Part shown: positions 1-8,565 of the stretch, piece by piece
Layout of the letters: each line of letters begins with the position of its first letter
Numbering within the stretch: the stretch's first letter is position 1
Origin: an uncultured Saprospiraceae bacterium
GTDB lineage: Bacteria > Bacteroidota > Bacteroidia > Chitinophagales > Saprospiraceae
Assembly: GCA_937139495.1 (NCBI GenBank)
Contig: CAKZQC010000007.1
Span: 1 to 64,000 of the forward strand
Direction of reading: 5' to 3'
Length of the DNA: 64,000 nucleotides
Translations under genes and position numbers: made by a program
The notes under the pieces: generated by a model
Told to the model about the DNA's origin: nothing
Seen by the model: only the letters and a program-made list of their open reading frames with translations
The model's database searches: none

Positions 1-91
1 TGACCGAAGGGAAGAGCTGCCCAAAACAAGGGGACTTGTCCCCGACCCGTTCGAGTCCATCCGACCGTAGGGAGGATTGACTCGAACAATT
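1..91. repeat. GC-rich repeat block with inverted and direct repeats
   Basis: This stretch is much richer in G+C than the AT-rich DNA after it. It holds a short hairpin (GGGGAC/GTCCCC near 31-43), a perfect 9-bp inverted repeat GTTCGAGTC/GACTCGAAC (49-57 and 79-87), and an imperfect direct repeat (GACCGAAGGGAAGA near 2-15, GACCGTAGGGAGGA near 63-76) with about 61 bp between copies. It may be the edge of a repeat array that continues left of the window. It lies next to a tyrosine recombinase, so a recombination-site role is possible but unproven. Confidence 0.45.
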
Positions 92-120
92 GTATAAACA
101 CAAGTATACAAAAAATAAGT

Positions 121-210
121 GCATTTTTTAGAAAATGTTCTGATATCCAACTATATTAGTAGATATTAACAAATATTAATAATAAGTGTAGATATCCAAC
201 CATTTTTTAG
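121..210. repeat. AT-rich direct repeats upstream of the recombinase
   Basis: The 10-mer GATATCCAAC occurs at 142-151 and 191-200, and CATTTTTTAG-like words occur at 121-131 and 201-210. The repeats lie within 90 bp of the recombinase start and could be binding or core sites for it, or simple AT-rich noise. Confidence 0.35.
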
Positions 211-227
211 TTATTAGCTTCCACCCA

Positions 228-1049
228 ATGAAAGTACTAGATGAATTTACCCAACTTCTCTTTATTAAACGTTATGCTAGAAGTACCATCAAAAGTTATA
301 AAACAGCTTTATTACAGTTCTTTGCACAATTATCAATTCCTATAGAAAAGGTAGGAGCTAAGGAAGTACAAGCTTACCTACACCAAAAAGTGAACACAGG
401 AATAGCCTTCTCTTCACAAAAACAAATAGTAGGTGCTATCAAGCTTTTTTATAAAGAAATGTACAACAGACACCTACCAATAGACTATTTATATCCTGAT
501 AGACGGGAACAAAAACAACCTGTAGTCCTTTCTCAAGAAGAGGTACGTGCCCTACTCAATACAATTACCAACAAAAAGCATAAAGCTCTGATCAGTTGTT
601 TGTATAGTGCAGGCTTGAGGATAAGCGAGGTTATTAAATTACACCTGCGAGATATTGATTCTAGTAGAATGGTTATCAATATTAAAGGAGCTAAAGGTTA
701 TAAAGATCGAGAGGTGATGCTTTCGGAAAAACTATTAGAATTATTGCGAATTTATTATAAAGATTACCACCCCAAACAATGGTTGTTTGAGGGAGATCAC
801 GGCAAAGTCTATTCGGCTACTAGTATACGCAATGTATTCAGAAAAGCACTACAAAAAGCAAATATCACAAAAAAAGCTACAGTACATACCCTAAGACACA
901 GTTTTGCGACCCACCTGCTAGAAAATGGAACAGATATTCGTTATATACAAGCTCTTTTAGGACACAATTCCATCAAAACAACCCAGCAATACACGCACCT
1001 ATTAACGACCAGTAAAACAATGATTAAAAGCCCATTAGATAGACTGTAA
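228..1049 (+). CDS. Tyrosine recombinase (XerC/XerD-type integrase)
   Basis: A 273-residue site-specific recombinase that would cut and rejoin DNA through a tyrosine-DNA intermediate. The N-terminal ~85 residues are a SAM-like core-binding domain and the rest is the catalytic domain. The full active-site set is visible: R131 (GLRISEV), a lysine in the beta-hairpin (K156), H220 and R223 in HTLRHSFATHL, H246 in LLGHNS, and Y255 in TTQQYTHL. It is the size of XerC/D and of solo integrases. It stands alone, convergent with uvrA and beside repeats on its upstream side. It could be chromosomal Xer or an accessory integrase; the solo setting and repeats favour an accessory enzyme, but this is inference. 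Confidence 0.9.
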   Translation: MKVLDEFTQLLFIKRYARSTIKSYKTALLQFFAQLSIPIEKVGAKEVQAYLHQKVNTGIAFSSQKQIVGAIKLFYKEMYNRHLPIDYLYPDRREQKQPVVLSQEEVRALLNTITNKKHKALISCLYSAGLRISEVIKLHLRDIDSSRMVINIKGAKGYKDREVMLSEKLLELLRIYYKDYHPKQWLFEGDHGKVYSATSIRNVFRKALQKANITKKATVHTLRHSFATHLLENGTDIRYIQALLGHNSIKTTQQYTHLLTTSKTMIKSPLDRL

Positions 1050-1069
1050 AAACCCCAAAAAAACAAAAA

Positions 1070-1108
1070 AAGGCGTTTCCTCCAAACGAGAAAACGCCTT
1101 CTTCTATT
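1070..1108. terminator. Bidirectional terminator, recombinase / uvrA
   Basis: A perfect 9-bp stem AAGGCGTTT/AAACGCCTT (1070-1078 and 1092-1100) is flanked by an A-run on the left and a T-rich stretch on the right. It lies between two convergent stop codons and can serve both genes. Confidence 0.75.
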
Positions 1109-1124
1109 TTATGCTACTACAATC

Positions 1125-3944
1125 TTACAGTTCCAACTTAAGATATTTACCTGTATGACTTTCTTTCTTTTTAGCTACTTTTTCGGGGGTACCTTCTACT
1201 AGTATCGTACCGCCTCTATGTCCGCCCTCTGGACCAACATCTATAATATAATCCGCCATTTTGATGACGTCCATATTGTGCTCGATAACCAAAATCGTAT
1301 TGCCTCGCTCTACCAACTCGTCGAGTACTCCGAGTAGCAACTTGATATCCGAAAAGTGCAAACCAGTGGTTGGTTCGTCCAAGATATAAAGTGTGTTTCC
1401 TGTATCTTTTTTGGATAGCTCTTTGGCTAATTTGATACGCTGCGCCTCTCCTCCCGACAAGGTCGTTGCCGATTGCCCCAAGGTAATATAACCCAAACCA
1501 ACCTGCTCCAAAGTAGAAACATATTGATAAATTTTGGGGATTTTCTTGAAAAAATCGACCGCTTCTACCACGTTCATATTCAGTACATCGTTGATAGATT
1601 TGCCAGCATAGACGATCTCCAAGGTTTCACGGTTGTAGCGTCTGCCACTACAGTTTTCGCACTCCACTTCTACATCTGGCAAAAATTGCATTTCTATAAC
1701 TCGCTTGCCACTACCACCACAAACTTCGCATCTTCCGCCTTTGACATTGAACGAAAAACGACCGGGTTTGTAGCCTCTTATTTTGGATTCTGGAGTATTA
1801 GAAAACAGTTTTCTGATCTCATCAAATACACCAATATACGTCGCAGGATTAGAACGGGGCGTTCTACCAATCGGAGCTTGATCTATTTCTATTACTTTGT
1901 CAATATTATCAATCCCTTTGATACTTTCGTAAGGCATTGGTTTCTTTAGACTATTGTAGAAATGGTGCCTCAATATAGGATAAAGTGTTTCGTTGACCAA
2001 AGTGGATTTTCCACTACCAGACACACCCGTCACACAAATAAATGTTCCCAATCGAATGGTCAAATCTACATTTTTGAGGTTGTTGCCCGTGGCTCCTTTG
2101 AGTTGTATTTTTTTGCCATTGCCTTTACGACGTTGGGCAGGTACTTCTATTTTGACATTGCCACTCAAAAAATTAGCCGTAATACTCTCCAATTTCAGAA
2201 AATCCTCTGGTGTGCCCTCTCCTACTATATCGCCACCAAGTTTGCCCGCTTTGGGTCCGAGGTCAATGATATAATCGGCAGCCATCATAATATCTTTGTC
2301 GTGTTCTACGACCAATACTGTGTTGCCTATTTCGGTCAACTCACGCAGTGCTTTGATCAGCTGTTCGTTATCGCGCTGATGTAGCCCAATACTTGGCTCA
2401 TCTAGTATGTAGGTAATCCCTGTCAGTTGCGAGCCGATTTGAGTCGCTAAGCGAATACGCTGCGATTCTCCTCCCGAGAGTGTCCGTGCAGGACGATTAA
2501 GATTCAGATAATCCAATCCTACTTCTAGCAGGAAGCCCAAACGCAAGTGCAATTCTTTCAGAATATCTTTAGCAATCGCTTTTTGACGTTTGGTCAAATC
2601 ATCATCAACTTCTGCTACCCAGGTATGAAGATTTTGAATATCCATACGAGCCAAATCAGCAATGTTCTTTTCTGCTATTTTGAAAAACAACGCCTGTTTT
2701 TTGAGTCTAGCACCGCCACATTCCGAACAATCGGTAATGACCATAAACTCTTCTGCCCAACGTCTTACTTTCTCGGAAGTAGATTCCTTGTAGTAGCGTT
2801 TGAGCATATCAAATAAGCCTTCTTTGGCTAGATTATGCGAAAATTCTTCCTTGCCAAACTTGCGCGCTTCAAAGGTATTGTCTCCGCCATACAAAATAAC
2901 GTGTAGGGCTTCTTCTGTAAGTTCTTCGATTGGAGTCGAAAAAGTAAAATTATATTTTTTGGCAATTGCTCTCAATTGCTTAAATGTCATATTGTTACGA
3001 ACTTCGCCCAAGGGCATAATCCCCACCTGATTGATAGACTTGCTATAATCTGGAATTACTCGTTCGATTTCTACTTCATGCACCACACCCAATCCCTTAC
3101 ATTTGGGGCAAGCACCATAAGGCGAATTGAACGAAAACGAATTTGGAGAAGGTTCTTCGTAAGAAAGTCCTGTATCGGCACACATCAAGTACTTGCTGTA
3201 CGTCGATATTTTTTCGGTTTCATCGTCCATAAACATAATAAAACCATCGCCTATACGAAGGGCGATTTGGAGCGAACTCCCAAAACGATCTTTGCGATCT
3301 TCTTCTATTTTGAGGCGATCAACAACCAATTCTATATCATGGGTTTTGTAGCGATCTACTTGCAGTCCTGGAGAAAGGTCGATAATGTAGCCATCTATAC
3401 GCACCTTCGAAAAACCTTGCTTGCGCATCTGGTCAAACAATTCTCGGTAATGTCCTTTTCTGGCTCTGACCAATGGCGCTAATAATAAACCTTTGCGACC
3501 TTCAAAATGCGAAAAAACGTGTTCGGTAATTTCCTCTTCAGAATATCGAACCATTTTTTGTCCTGTATTGTAGGAATACGCCTCCCCTGCTCTAGCGAAC
3601 AGCAGTCGCAAGAAATCATATATCTCGGTAACCGTTCCCACGGTAGAACGAGGGTTTTTGCTCGTTGTTTTTTGCTCAATCGCAATCACTGGACTCAATC
3701 CTGTTATTTTCTCTACGTCAGGACGCTCCATGTCGCCAATAAACTGACGAGCATAGGCAGAGAAAGTCTCCATATAACGACGTTGTCCTTCGGCATAGAT
3801 AGTATCAAATGCTAACGAAGATTTACCGCTACCACTTACGCCCGTTATTACCACCATCTTATTGCGTGGTATTTTGAGATCTATGTTCTTGAGGTTGTGC
3901 TCTTTAGCACCGTATATATTTATAAATTCCTGAGAATTATCCAT
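1125..3944 (-). CDS. uvrA: Excinuclease ABC subunit A
   Basis: The damage-recognition ATPase of nucleotide excision repair, which loads UvrB at DNA lesions. The 939 residues match the usual UvrA length. Two ABC ATPase modules are visible: Walker A GVSGSGKS at 35-42 and again near 640, and signature motifs LSGGESQRIRLA near 490 and LSGGEAQRIKLA near 830. The first module carries the CPKC zinc site near 279, and the second carries the CEVC...CENC zinc finger (about 740-764) needed for DNA binding. The N-terminus (YGAKEHNLKNIDLKIPR) starts where the family normally does. It is monocistronic, and no other uvr gene is nearby. Confidence 0.98.
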   Translation of the reverse strand: MDNSQEFINIYGAKEHNLKNIDLKIPRNKMVVITGVSGSGKSSLAFDTIYAEGQRRYMETFSAYARQFIGDMERPDVEKITGLSPVIAIEQKTTSKNPRSTVGTVTEIYDFLRLLFARAGEAYSYNTGQKMVRYSEEEITEHVFSHFEGRKGLLLAPLVRARKGHYRELFDQMRKQGFSKVRIDGYIIDLSPGLQVDRYKTHDIELVVDRLKIEEDRKDRFGSSLQIALRIGDGFIMFMDDETEKISTYSKYLMCADTGLSYEEPSPNSFSFNSPYGACPKCKGLGVVHEVEIERVIPDYSKSINQVGIMPLGEVRNNMTFKQLRAIAKKYNFTFSTPIEELTEEALHVILYGGDNTFEARKFGKEEFSHNLAKEGLFDMLKRYYKESTSEKVRRWAEEFMVITDCSECGGARLKKQALFFKIAEKNIADLARMDIQNLHTWVAEVDDDLTKRQKAIAKDILKELHLRLGFLLEVGLDYLNLNRPARTLSGGESQRIRLATQIGSQLTGITYILDEPSIGLHQRDNEQLIKALRELTEIGNTVLVVEHDKDIMMAADYIIDLGPKAGKLGGDIVGEGTPEDFLKLESITANFLSGNVKIEVPAQRRKGNGKKIQLKGATGNNLKNVDLTIRLGTFICVTGVSGSGKSTLVNETLYPILRHHFYNSLKKPMPYESIKGIDNIDKVIEIDQAPIGRTPRSNPATYIGVFDEIRKLFSNTPESKIRGYKPGRFSFNVKGGRCEVCGGSGKRVIEMQFLPDVEVECENCSGRRYNRETLEIVYAGKSINDVLNMNVVEAVDFFKKIPKIYQYVSTLEQVGLGYITLGQSATTLSGGEAQRIKLAKELSKKDTGNTLYILDEPTTGLHFSDIKLLLGVLDELVERGNTILVIEHNMDVIKMADYIIDVGPEGGHRGGTILVEGTPEKVAKKKESHTGKYLKLEL

Positions 3945-4242
3945 TGGTATCTTTGGTGTTTTGGACTTGCTATCTGCTGTATTTGTCCTGTTTATCGCTT
4001 AATGCAATGTGGTATATTTTTTGATACTTTATGCAAATATCCTAGAAGAGTGCTTATATTTGCTCCCCCAAACCTAAAATCATGCAGAACGAAGGGCAAA
4101 AATACACATAAACTCGCAATTATTAGACATTGAAGTTATGAAGTTATTTAAAAAATCCCTTTAGCTGCATATGCAAGCAATCTGCTCACTACATTCACTT
4201 TATTTGAGGGCATTTATTACCTTCCACTTTTTAATTTCTGAC

Positions 4243-5034
4243 ATGAAATCTCGAACGATTATATTTTTGTCTTTCCTTCTTATTAGTACAATGCTATTTG
4301 TACAAAGTTGTTCAACGGAGGCACATGACAAAAACGAGTTAACGACTGCTGATGAAGTTGCTATTGGACAATCTATTCATCAGGCATTCCTACAAAAATG
4401 GCAGAAAGATAGTAATATCGTACTGCTCTCTATTGCCAACTATCCTGTTGCACACAAATATATAAATAATTTACAAAATCAGATAAAAAACACGCCTTAC
4501 CTCAGTCAGTTGACGACCATTCATTTGCTGCACAACAAAAATACACCAACAGCAAACGCTTTTGTAGCTCCCGGTGGACACGTTTATATCTACAATGACT
4601 TATTGCAGACACTCAACTATGAGTCACAATTGATGGGCGTACTCACTAGCTTGACCGCTTGCAGCGAAAGCAAAGCTGCTACCCAAAAATTGACCAATCG
4701 TTTCTCGGTTCCTTACATGATTGATTTGGCATTGGGTGGCAATGTAGATAATATCGACGATGTATTGATGGAATTGCAAGACATACCTTACGATACGACT
4801 GGGGTCGCCTCTTACGACCAAAAATCCATGCAAGTTCTTTGTGCCGAAGGATACAATATACAAGGCTATGCCGATTTGTTCTTTTTGCAATCAAACTTGA
4901 AGTGGATGCAGCTTTTTCCTAGAGCCAACACCTTTGGACAGACGCTTTTCAATCGACAAGATTCTACCGATTGTTCGGGTAGCGTAGATAACGAAATCCC
5001 CTACAAAAACATGTTGGGCACCTTGCCACAATAA
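4243..5034 (+). CDS. M48-like lipoprotein lacking the zinc-binding motif
   Basis: The ATG at 4243 is chosen because it gives a clean lipoprotein signal (hydrophobic core, then VQSC with Cys23); an earlier in-frame start would bury it. The mature protein aligns by eye with periplasmic M48 metallopeptidases: a DEVAIGQ start, then NAFVAPGGHVYIYNDLLQTL (about 105-124) and ESQLMGVLT. Where M48 enzymes have HExxH this protein reads SLTAC (136-140), and the downstream EAD zinc ligand is also missing. It is therefore probably not a protease, but may keep a binding or scaffold role. The next gene starts 6 bp downstream, so the two are probably co-transcribed. Confidence 0.65.
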   Translation: MKSRTIIFLSFLLISTMLFVQSCSTEAHDKNELTTADEVAIGQSIHQAFLQKWQKDSNIVLLSIANYPVAHKYINNLQNQIKNTPYLSQLTTIHLLHNKNTPTANAFVAPGGHVYIYNDLLQTLNYESQLMGVLTSLTACSESKAATQKLTNRFSVPYMIDLALGGNVDNIDDVLMELQDIPYDTTGVASYDQKSMQVLCAEGYNIQGYADLFFLQSNLKWMQLFPRANTFGQTLFNRQDSTDCSGSVDNEIPYKNMLGTLPQ

Positions 5035-5040
5035 GCAGCC

Positions 5041-6195
5041 ATGAACGTCTCTAACGTACATTATTCGACTACATATAAGAGCTTTCTCCTTTGGGGAATG
5101 CTCTATTTTTTTTGCTTTTTGCTATCCTATTTTTTGTTTGCATTCCTGCACGTGCAGGACGATACTAGCAGTTTTGTACAAGCACTGGAGTTGGCATTTG
5201 GCGAAAGCCAAACCCCTGACCGACTGTATCGGTGGAGCAAACCATTGGCGTTAGTTCTCCCTTCTTTTTTGCATCTTTTTGGTGTGCCTTTTTTGGTTGG
5301 TTTGCTATTGCAACAAGCCATATCTTGGTGGCTTGCCATTTATTTTTTTGGCAAAATAAATTTTATATTATTTCAAGATAAAAAGCAAGCATACCTAGCG
5401 GCATTATTACTATTGCTATGCCAACCGATGGCAGTTTATGGATTGGCTGGATTGGTCGATATGTTCGGCTGGGCGTATATTTTGGGCGTTGTTTATTGGG
5501 TGATGCGTTTGCCGCAATCTGCTAGTTATCGCTCGTGGATACAACTTGGCATTTTGCTAGGCTTAGGTTTTTTCATCAAAGAAAGTAGCTTAATTGTAGG
5601 CTTATTTACGTTCTTCTTTGTGGCTTTTCAGCCCACTACTATTCGCGTCAAGCTACGCCAATATTTGATTATCGGAATTACTTTTTTCATCGTTTTAGCT
5701 TTAGGTTCTTGGCTGACTTGGTGTCTGTTTGGGCAAACGGTTTATCATTGGATTTTATTCAACCAGCAACAACCGCCTGCTACCAACTGGTATTATGTGG
5801 TACAACAGAGCTATCGAACGCTCGATGTATTTTGGATATTGATTGTGCTTGGCGTCGTACACTGGCAGCGACAACGGCGGTCACTCTCCTATCTTTGGTC
5901 GCCTTTATTAGCAACTGGCTTAGTTGCTTGGCTCGTTTTTCCATTTTTGTGGCATTACCATTATGACCGCATTTTGTTTATGAATGCCCTATTTTTGTTG
6001 CCATTGGCAATCTTGGGCAGCCAATGGCTAGGACCGTTGCAACTGCCTTATATTTTGGTCGGTGGTCTTGCCAATTTACTAGTAGCTTTTGGTATTTATC
6101 GCTATCAGATTGGTGGCTTGATTGTCTATGAGTTTTTATGTTTTGGGGGATTATTGATATTTGCAACAGCATTGCGATACAAAAAAAAATGCTAA
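5041..6195 (+). CDS. Polytopic membrane protein, GT-C glycosyltransferase-like
   Basis: A 384-residue protein made almost entirely of hydrophobic segments, with about nine or ten predicted membrane spans starting at residue 14. The layout (an early loop after the first span with QDDTSSF, many spans, aromatic-rich loops, KKKC tail) resembles lipid-linked-sugar-dependent GT-C enzymes of the PMT/ArnT type, but no diagnostic motif was pinned down. It follows the degenerate M48 lipoprotein by 6 bp, so the two probably form an operon of envelope function. Treat the glycosyltransferase call as tentative. Confidence 0.5.
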   Translation: MNVSNVHYSTTYKSFLLWGMLYFFCFLLSYFLFAFLHVQDDTSSFVQALELAFGESQTPDRLYRWSKPLALVLPSFLHLFGVPFLVGLLLQQAISWWLAIYFFGKINFILFQDKKQAYLAALLLLLCQPMAVYGLAGLVDMFGWAYILGVVYWVMRLPQSASYRSWIQLGILLGLGFFIKESSLIVGLFTFFFVAFQPTTIRVKLRQYLIIGITFFIVLALGSWLTWCLFGQTVYHWILFNQQQPPATNWYYVVQQSYRTLDVFWILIVLGVVHWQRQRRSLSYLWSPLLATGLVAWLVFPFLWHYHYDRILFMNALFLLPLAILGSQWLGPLQLPYILVGGLANLLVAFGIYRYQIGGLIVYEFLCFGGLLIFATALRYKKKC

Positions 6196-6221
6196 CCAAT
6201 ACCAACCGTTGTTTTTTTGAT

Positions 6222-6229
6222 TACTTTTG
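6222..6229 (+). promoter_or_regulatory. Candidate -7 box for the DUF2750 gene
   Basis: TACTTTTG matches the Bacteroidota -7 consensus TAnnTTTG and lies about 50 bp before the start at 6279. No well-spaced -33 TTG element was found. Confidence 0.3.
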
Positions 6230-6278
6230 CAGTCAATATTGATTCTTACCAAAGACGTTAGTTAATAAAATACAAAGT

Positions 6279-6719
6279 ATGCAAACGCAAGAAATAGCCG
6301 CTCAAAATCACCAACAATTCCTAGAAAAAGTAGTTCGCAATGAAGTTATATGGTACTTGCATACAGGCGAAGAAGGCTGTGCCAGCTGTCCTTCGGCAGT
6401 AGTGGACTTAGATGTTTATCTTTTTTGGGATAGCAAATCGGCTGCTCAACAAGCGGCGACCGCAGAGTGGGCAGATTATGAGCCTCGCAAGATAAAACTA
6501 GCTGCTTTTCTGGAAGTTTGGTGCTTTCCACTCTACGAGCAAGAAGTATTGATGGGTACTAATTTCAACACGGAATTGATTGGTCAAGAGAACCACCCGC
6601 TACAATTGCTCAAAGATTTGATTGCTCAAATTCGTCGTCAAAATACAGAAGAAGACTTAGATCTGTTGTTGTTTGATGATTTGTGCGATGTCGAATTGGC
6701 GATAGCAGAAGTATACTAG
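6279..6719 (+). CDS. DUF2750 family protein
   Basis: A 146-residue soluble protein. The central part (VYLFWDSKSAAQQAA, then WADYEPRKIKLAAFLEVWC and LMGTNFNTELIGQE) matches the pattern of DUF2750 proteins, which have a tryptophan-rich core and an acidic C-terminus; their function is unknown. CASC near residue 34 could be a metal or redox pair, but it is a single CxxC. There is no signal peptide. The gene stands alone, with a strong terminator just downstream. Confidence 0.65.
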   Translation: MQTQEIAAQNHQQFLEKVVRNEVIWYLHTGEEGCASCPSAVVDLDVYLFWDSKSAAQQAATAEWADYEPRKIKLAAFLEVWCFPLYEQEVLMGTNFNTELIGQENHPLQLLKDLIAQIRRQNTEEDLDLLLFDDLCDVELAIAEVY

Positions 6720-6742
6720 CAATCTGCCCGAATATCAAAAAG

Positions 6743-6780
6743 AATAGCCTACTCATTCCGATAAGAATAAGTAGGCTATT
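6743..6780. terminator. Bidirectional terminator
   Basis: An 11-bp perfect stem AATAGCCTACT/AGTAGGCTATT lies between the DUF2750 gene and the convergent aldo/keto reductase gene. The flanking T-rich tract is weak but AT-rich on both sides. Confidence 0.6.
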
Positions 6781-6795
6781 TATATTTTGAATATA

Positions 6796-6812
6796 GTTTT
6801 TGTCCTGTACTC
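6796..6812. repeat. Solitary end of the AGTACAGGACAAA element family
   Basis: TTTTTGTCCTGTACTC is the inverted form of the terminal repeat that bounds the elements at 30203-30597 and 63313-63462. No partner end was found nearby, so this is probably a remnant. Confidence 0.5.
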
Positions 6813-6828
6813 AATATTTTTTGCTAGA

Positions 6829-7812
6829 CTAGAAACTTGGTTTTTGAGGCTTATTACCCAATGCGTCATCTATTTTGGTCATAATTTCTGCGGTCATCTT
6901 AGGCAGCAAATCGACAGCCGTCAAGGTTTCTTCGAGCTGATGCACCTTGGAAGCCCCCAAAATAACGGTACTTACATTTTCATTTTTAGCACACCAAGCT
7001 ACTGCCATTTTAGCAATAGAAGTCTCCAATTCATTGGCAATTGCTTCTATTTTTTGGAGTTTTTGGAGGCGTTCTTCTGTCAGCGAATTTTCTTTGAGCC
7101 ATTCCATTCCTTCCATCGAAAGGCGGGTATCTTTAGGCACTTTATCCAAGTACTTGTTGGTCAAGACACCTGATGCCAAAGGCGACCAGATAGTTGTTCC
7201 TAAACCGACGGTTTTGAAAATTTGGTCAAATTCCACTTCCATTTTAGCTCTATGAAACATATTGTATTGTGGCTGCTCCATGGTAGGACCAATCAAGCCG
7301 TATTTTTCGGCACACATGTGTGCTTCCATTATCTCTTGAGCCGACCATTCGGAAGTTCCCCAATAGAAAATCTTACCCTGCTCTATGAGTGTATTCATCG
7401 CTCGTACTGTTTCCAGAATAGGCGTATTCTTGTCGGGACGGTGGCAGTAAAACAAATCCAAATACTCTACTTGCAATCGTTTGAGTGCCGCATGGCAAGC
7501 TTCTATAAGGTGTTTGCGACTCAATCCTGTTTCGTTGGGCAACTTGTTGCCATCACCAAAAAACGCCTTGGACGAAACCAAATAAGAGCTTCTTCTCCAA
7601 TCTTGCTTTTGCAGGATTTTGCCCATCACGCGCTCCGATTCGCCCGCAGCATATATTTCGGCATTATCAAAAAAGTTAACGCCACTTTCGTAAGCCGTTA
7701 CCATCATTTTTTCTGCTACACTATCTTCTATTTGTTTGCCAAAAGTCAACCAAGACCCCAACGACAAAACACTTACTTGCAATCCTGATTTTCCTAAATA
7801 TCGGTATTCCAT
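6829..7812 (-). CDS. Aldo/keto reductase (Kv-beta / YghZ-like)
   Basis: A 327-residue NADPH-dependent oxidoreductase expected to reduce aldehydes or ketones in the cytoplasm. The TIM-barrel catalytic tetrad is visible: D49 and Y54 in FFDNAEIYAAGESE, K82 in VSSKAF, and H124 in YCHRPD. The opening YRYLGKSGLQVSVLSLGSW and the stretch WGTSEWSAQEIMEA are typical of the branch that includes potassium-channel beta subunits and YghZ. There is no channel gene here, so a metabolic or detoxification role is more likely. It appears monocistronic. Confidence 0.9.
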   Translation of the reverse strand: MEYRYLGKSGLQVSVLSLGSWLTFGKQIEDSVAEKMMVTAYESGVNFFDNAEIYAAGESERVMGKILQKQDWRRSSYLVSSKAFFGDGNKLPNETGLSRKHLIEACHAALKRLQVEYLDLFYCHRPDKNTPILETVRAMNTLIEQGKIFYWGTSEWSAQEIMEAHMCAEKYGLIGPTMEQPQYNMFHRAKMEVEFDQIFKTVGLGTTIWSPLASGVLTNKYLDKVPKDTRLSMEGMEWLKENSLTEERLQKLQKIEAIANELETSIAKMAVAWCAKNENVSTVILGASKVHQLEETLTAVDLLPKMTAEIMTKIDDALGNKPQKPSF

Positions 7813-7847
7813 TTTGTTATTTTTTTTGGTGTTATCTAATATTATAA

Positions 7848-7895
7848 GACCACTTTGCTGTTAGACACTAGAAGTTAGACATCCAACAATAGCTT
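7848..7895 (-). repeat. Dispersed ~45-bp intergenic repeat, copy 1
   Basis: Read on the minus strand this matches the consensus with core GTCTAACTTCTAG followed by TCTAACAGCAAAG. Relatives are at 30071, 37918, 52861 and 62301. The core can form a small hairpin. Confidence 0.6.
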
Positions 7896-7971
7896 GTCAA
7901 CTTCTTAGAGGTTATTGACAACTTCTTAATATCAATTCAACAGATAGAATTGCAAATTGTTGGTCTATCGC

Positions 7972-8559
7972 TTACGCCAATATGCGATTAGCACCACGTA
8001 TCAAAGCTTTTTGCCCTTCGGCTTGTTGGAGTAGCGGTCTGTAAGGCAAAATAGGCTCGGCAGGTTCGTACATATCCTGCAACGCAAGTTGGTACCAGCC
8101 CACTCGATAGCCTTTGCCAAACTTCATTCCTACATTCTCAAACACGCCCACAGGCAAAAAGCCCATGCGCTGATGGAAACCAACACTCGGTATGTTGGGT
8201 AGCGTAATCGCTACCACCAAATGCCTGTAGCGCTGCAACTTCAGTACATCAACCAAGGCAATATATAGTGCCGTTCCTATCTTTTGTTTTTGATAATTTC
8301 CGTCCACATAGACCGTCAATTCTTTTGTCCATTGATAAGCCCCCTTGTCTCGATAAGGAGCGGCATAAGCATACCCAACAACACGACCAGCCAACTCGCA
8401 TACAAAGCAAGGGGCGGTTTCCATAATTTGGTCAATCTTACTTTCGTACTCCGTCAATGTTGGCACTTTTGTATCAAAAGTCACAACCGTTTCTTGGACG
8501 TAATGCGTGTAGATGGCTAATAATTCGGGGGCATCTTTTTTTTCGTATAAACGTATCAT
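7972..8559 (-). CDS. GNAT N-acetyltransferase, phosphinothricin acetyltransferase-like
   Basis: The ATG at 8559 (MIRLYEKKD) is preferred to a TTG two codons upstream. The ~195-residue protein has the GNAT acetyl-CoA loop QKQKIGTALY (about 92-101) and the branch signature VAITLPNIPSVGFHQRMGF, plus ELTVYVDGNYQ, as in the Pat/Bar/YncA group that acetylates amino-group donors such as methionine derivatives or phosphinothricin. The true substrate is unknown. It starts 6 bp after the stop of the CobW-type GTPase gene, so it is the last gene of a three-gene operon. Confidence 0.85.
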   Translation of the reverse strand: MIRLYEKKDAPELLAIYTHYVQETVVTFDTKVPTLTEYESKIDQIMETAPCFVCELAGRVVGYAYAAPYRDKGAYQWTKELTVYVDGNYQKQKIGTALYIALVDVLKLQRYRHLVVAITLPNIPSVGFHQRMGFLPVGVFENVGMKFGKGYRVGWYQLALQDMYEPAEPILPYRPLLQQAEGQKALIRGANRILA

Positions 8560-8565
8560 TCTCAA

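Noticed and set aside
40-60. T-arm-like GTTCGAGTCC suggesting a tRNA end
   Set aside because: No acceptor, anticodon or D-arm partner sequence is present, and the same word pairs with a nearby GACTCGAAC instead.
1473-3815. Long open frames opposite uvrA
   Set aside because: They are shadows of a clear uvrA gene, with implausible composition and no family match.
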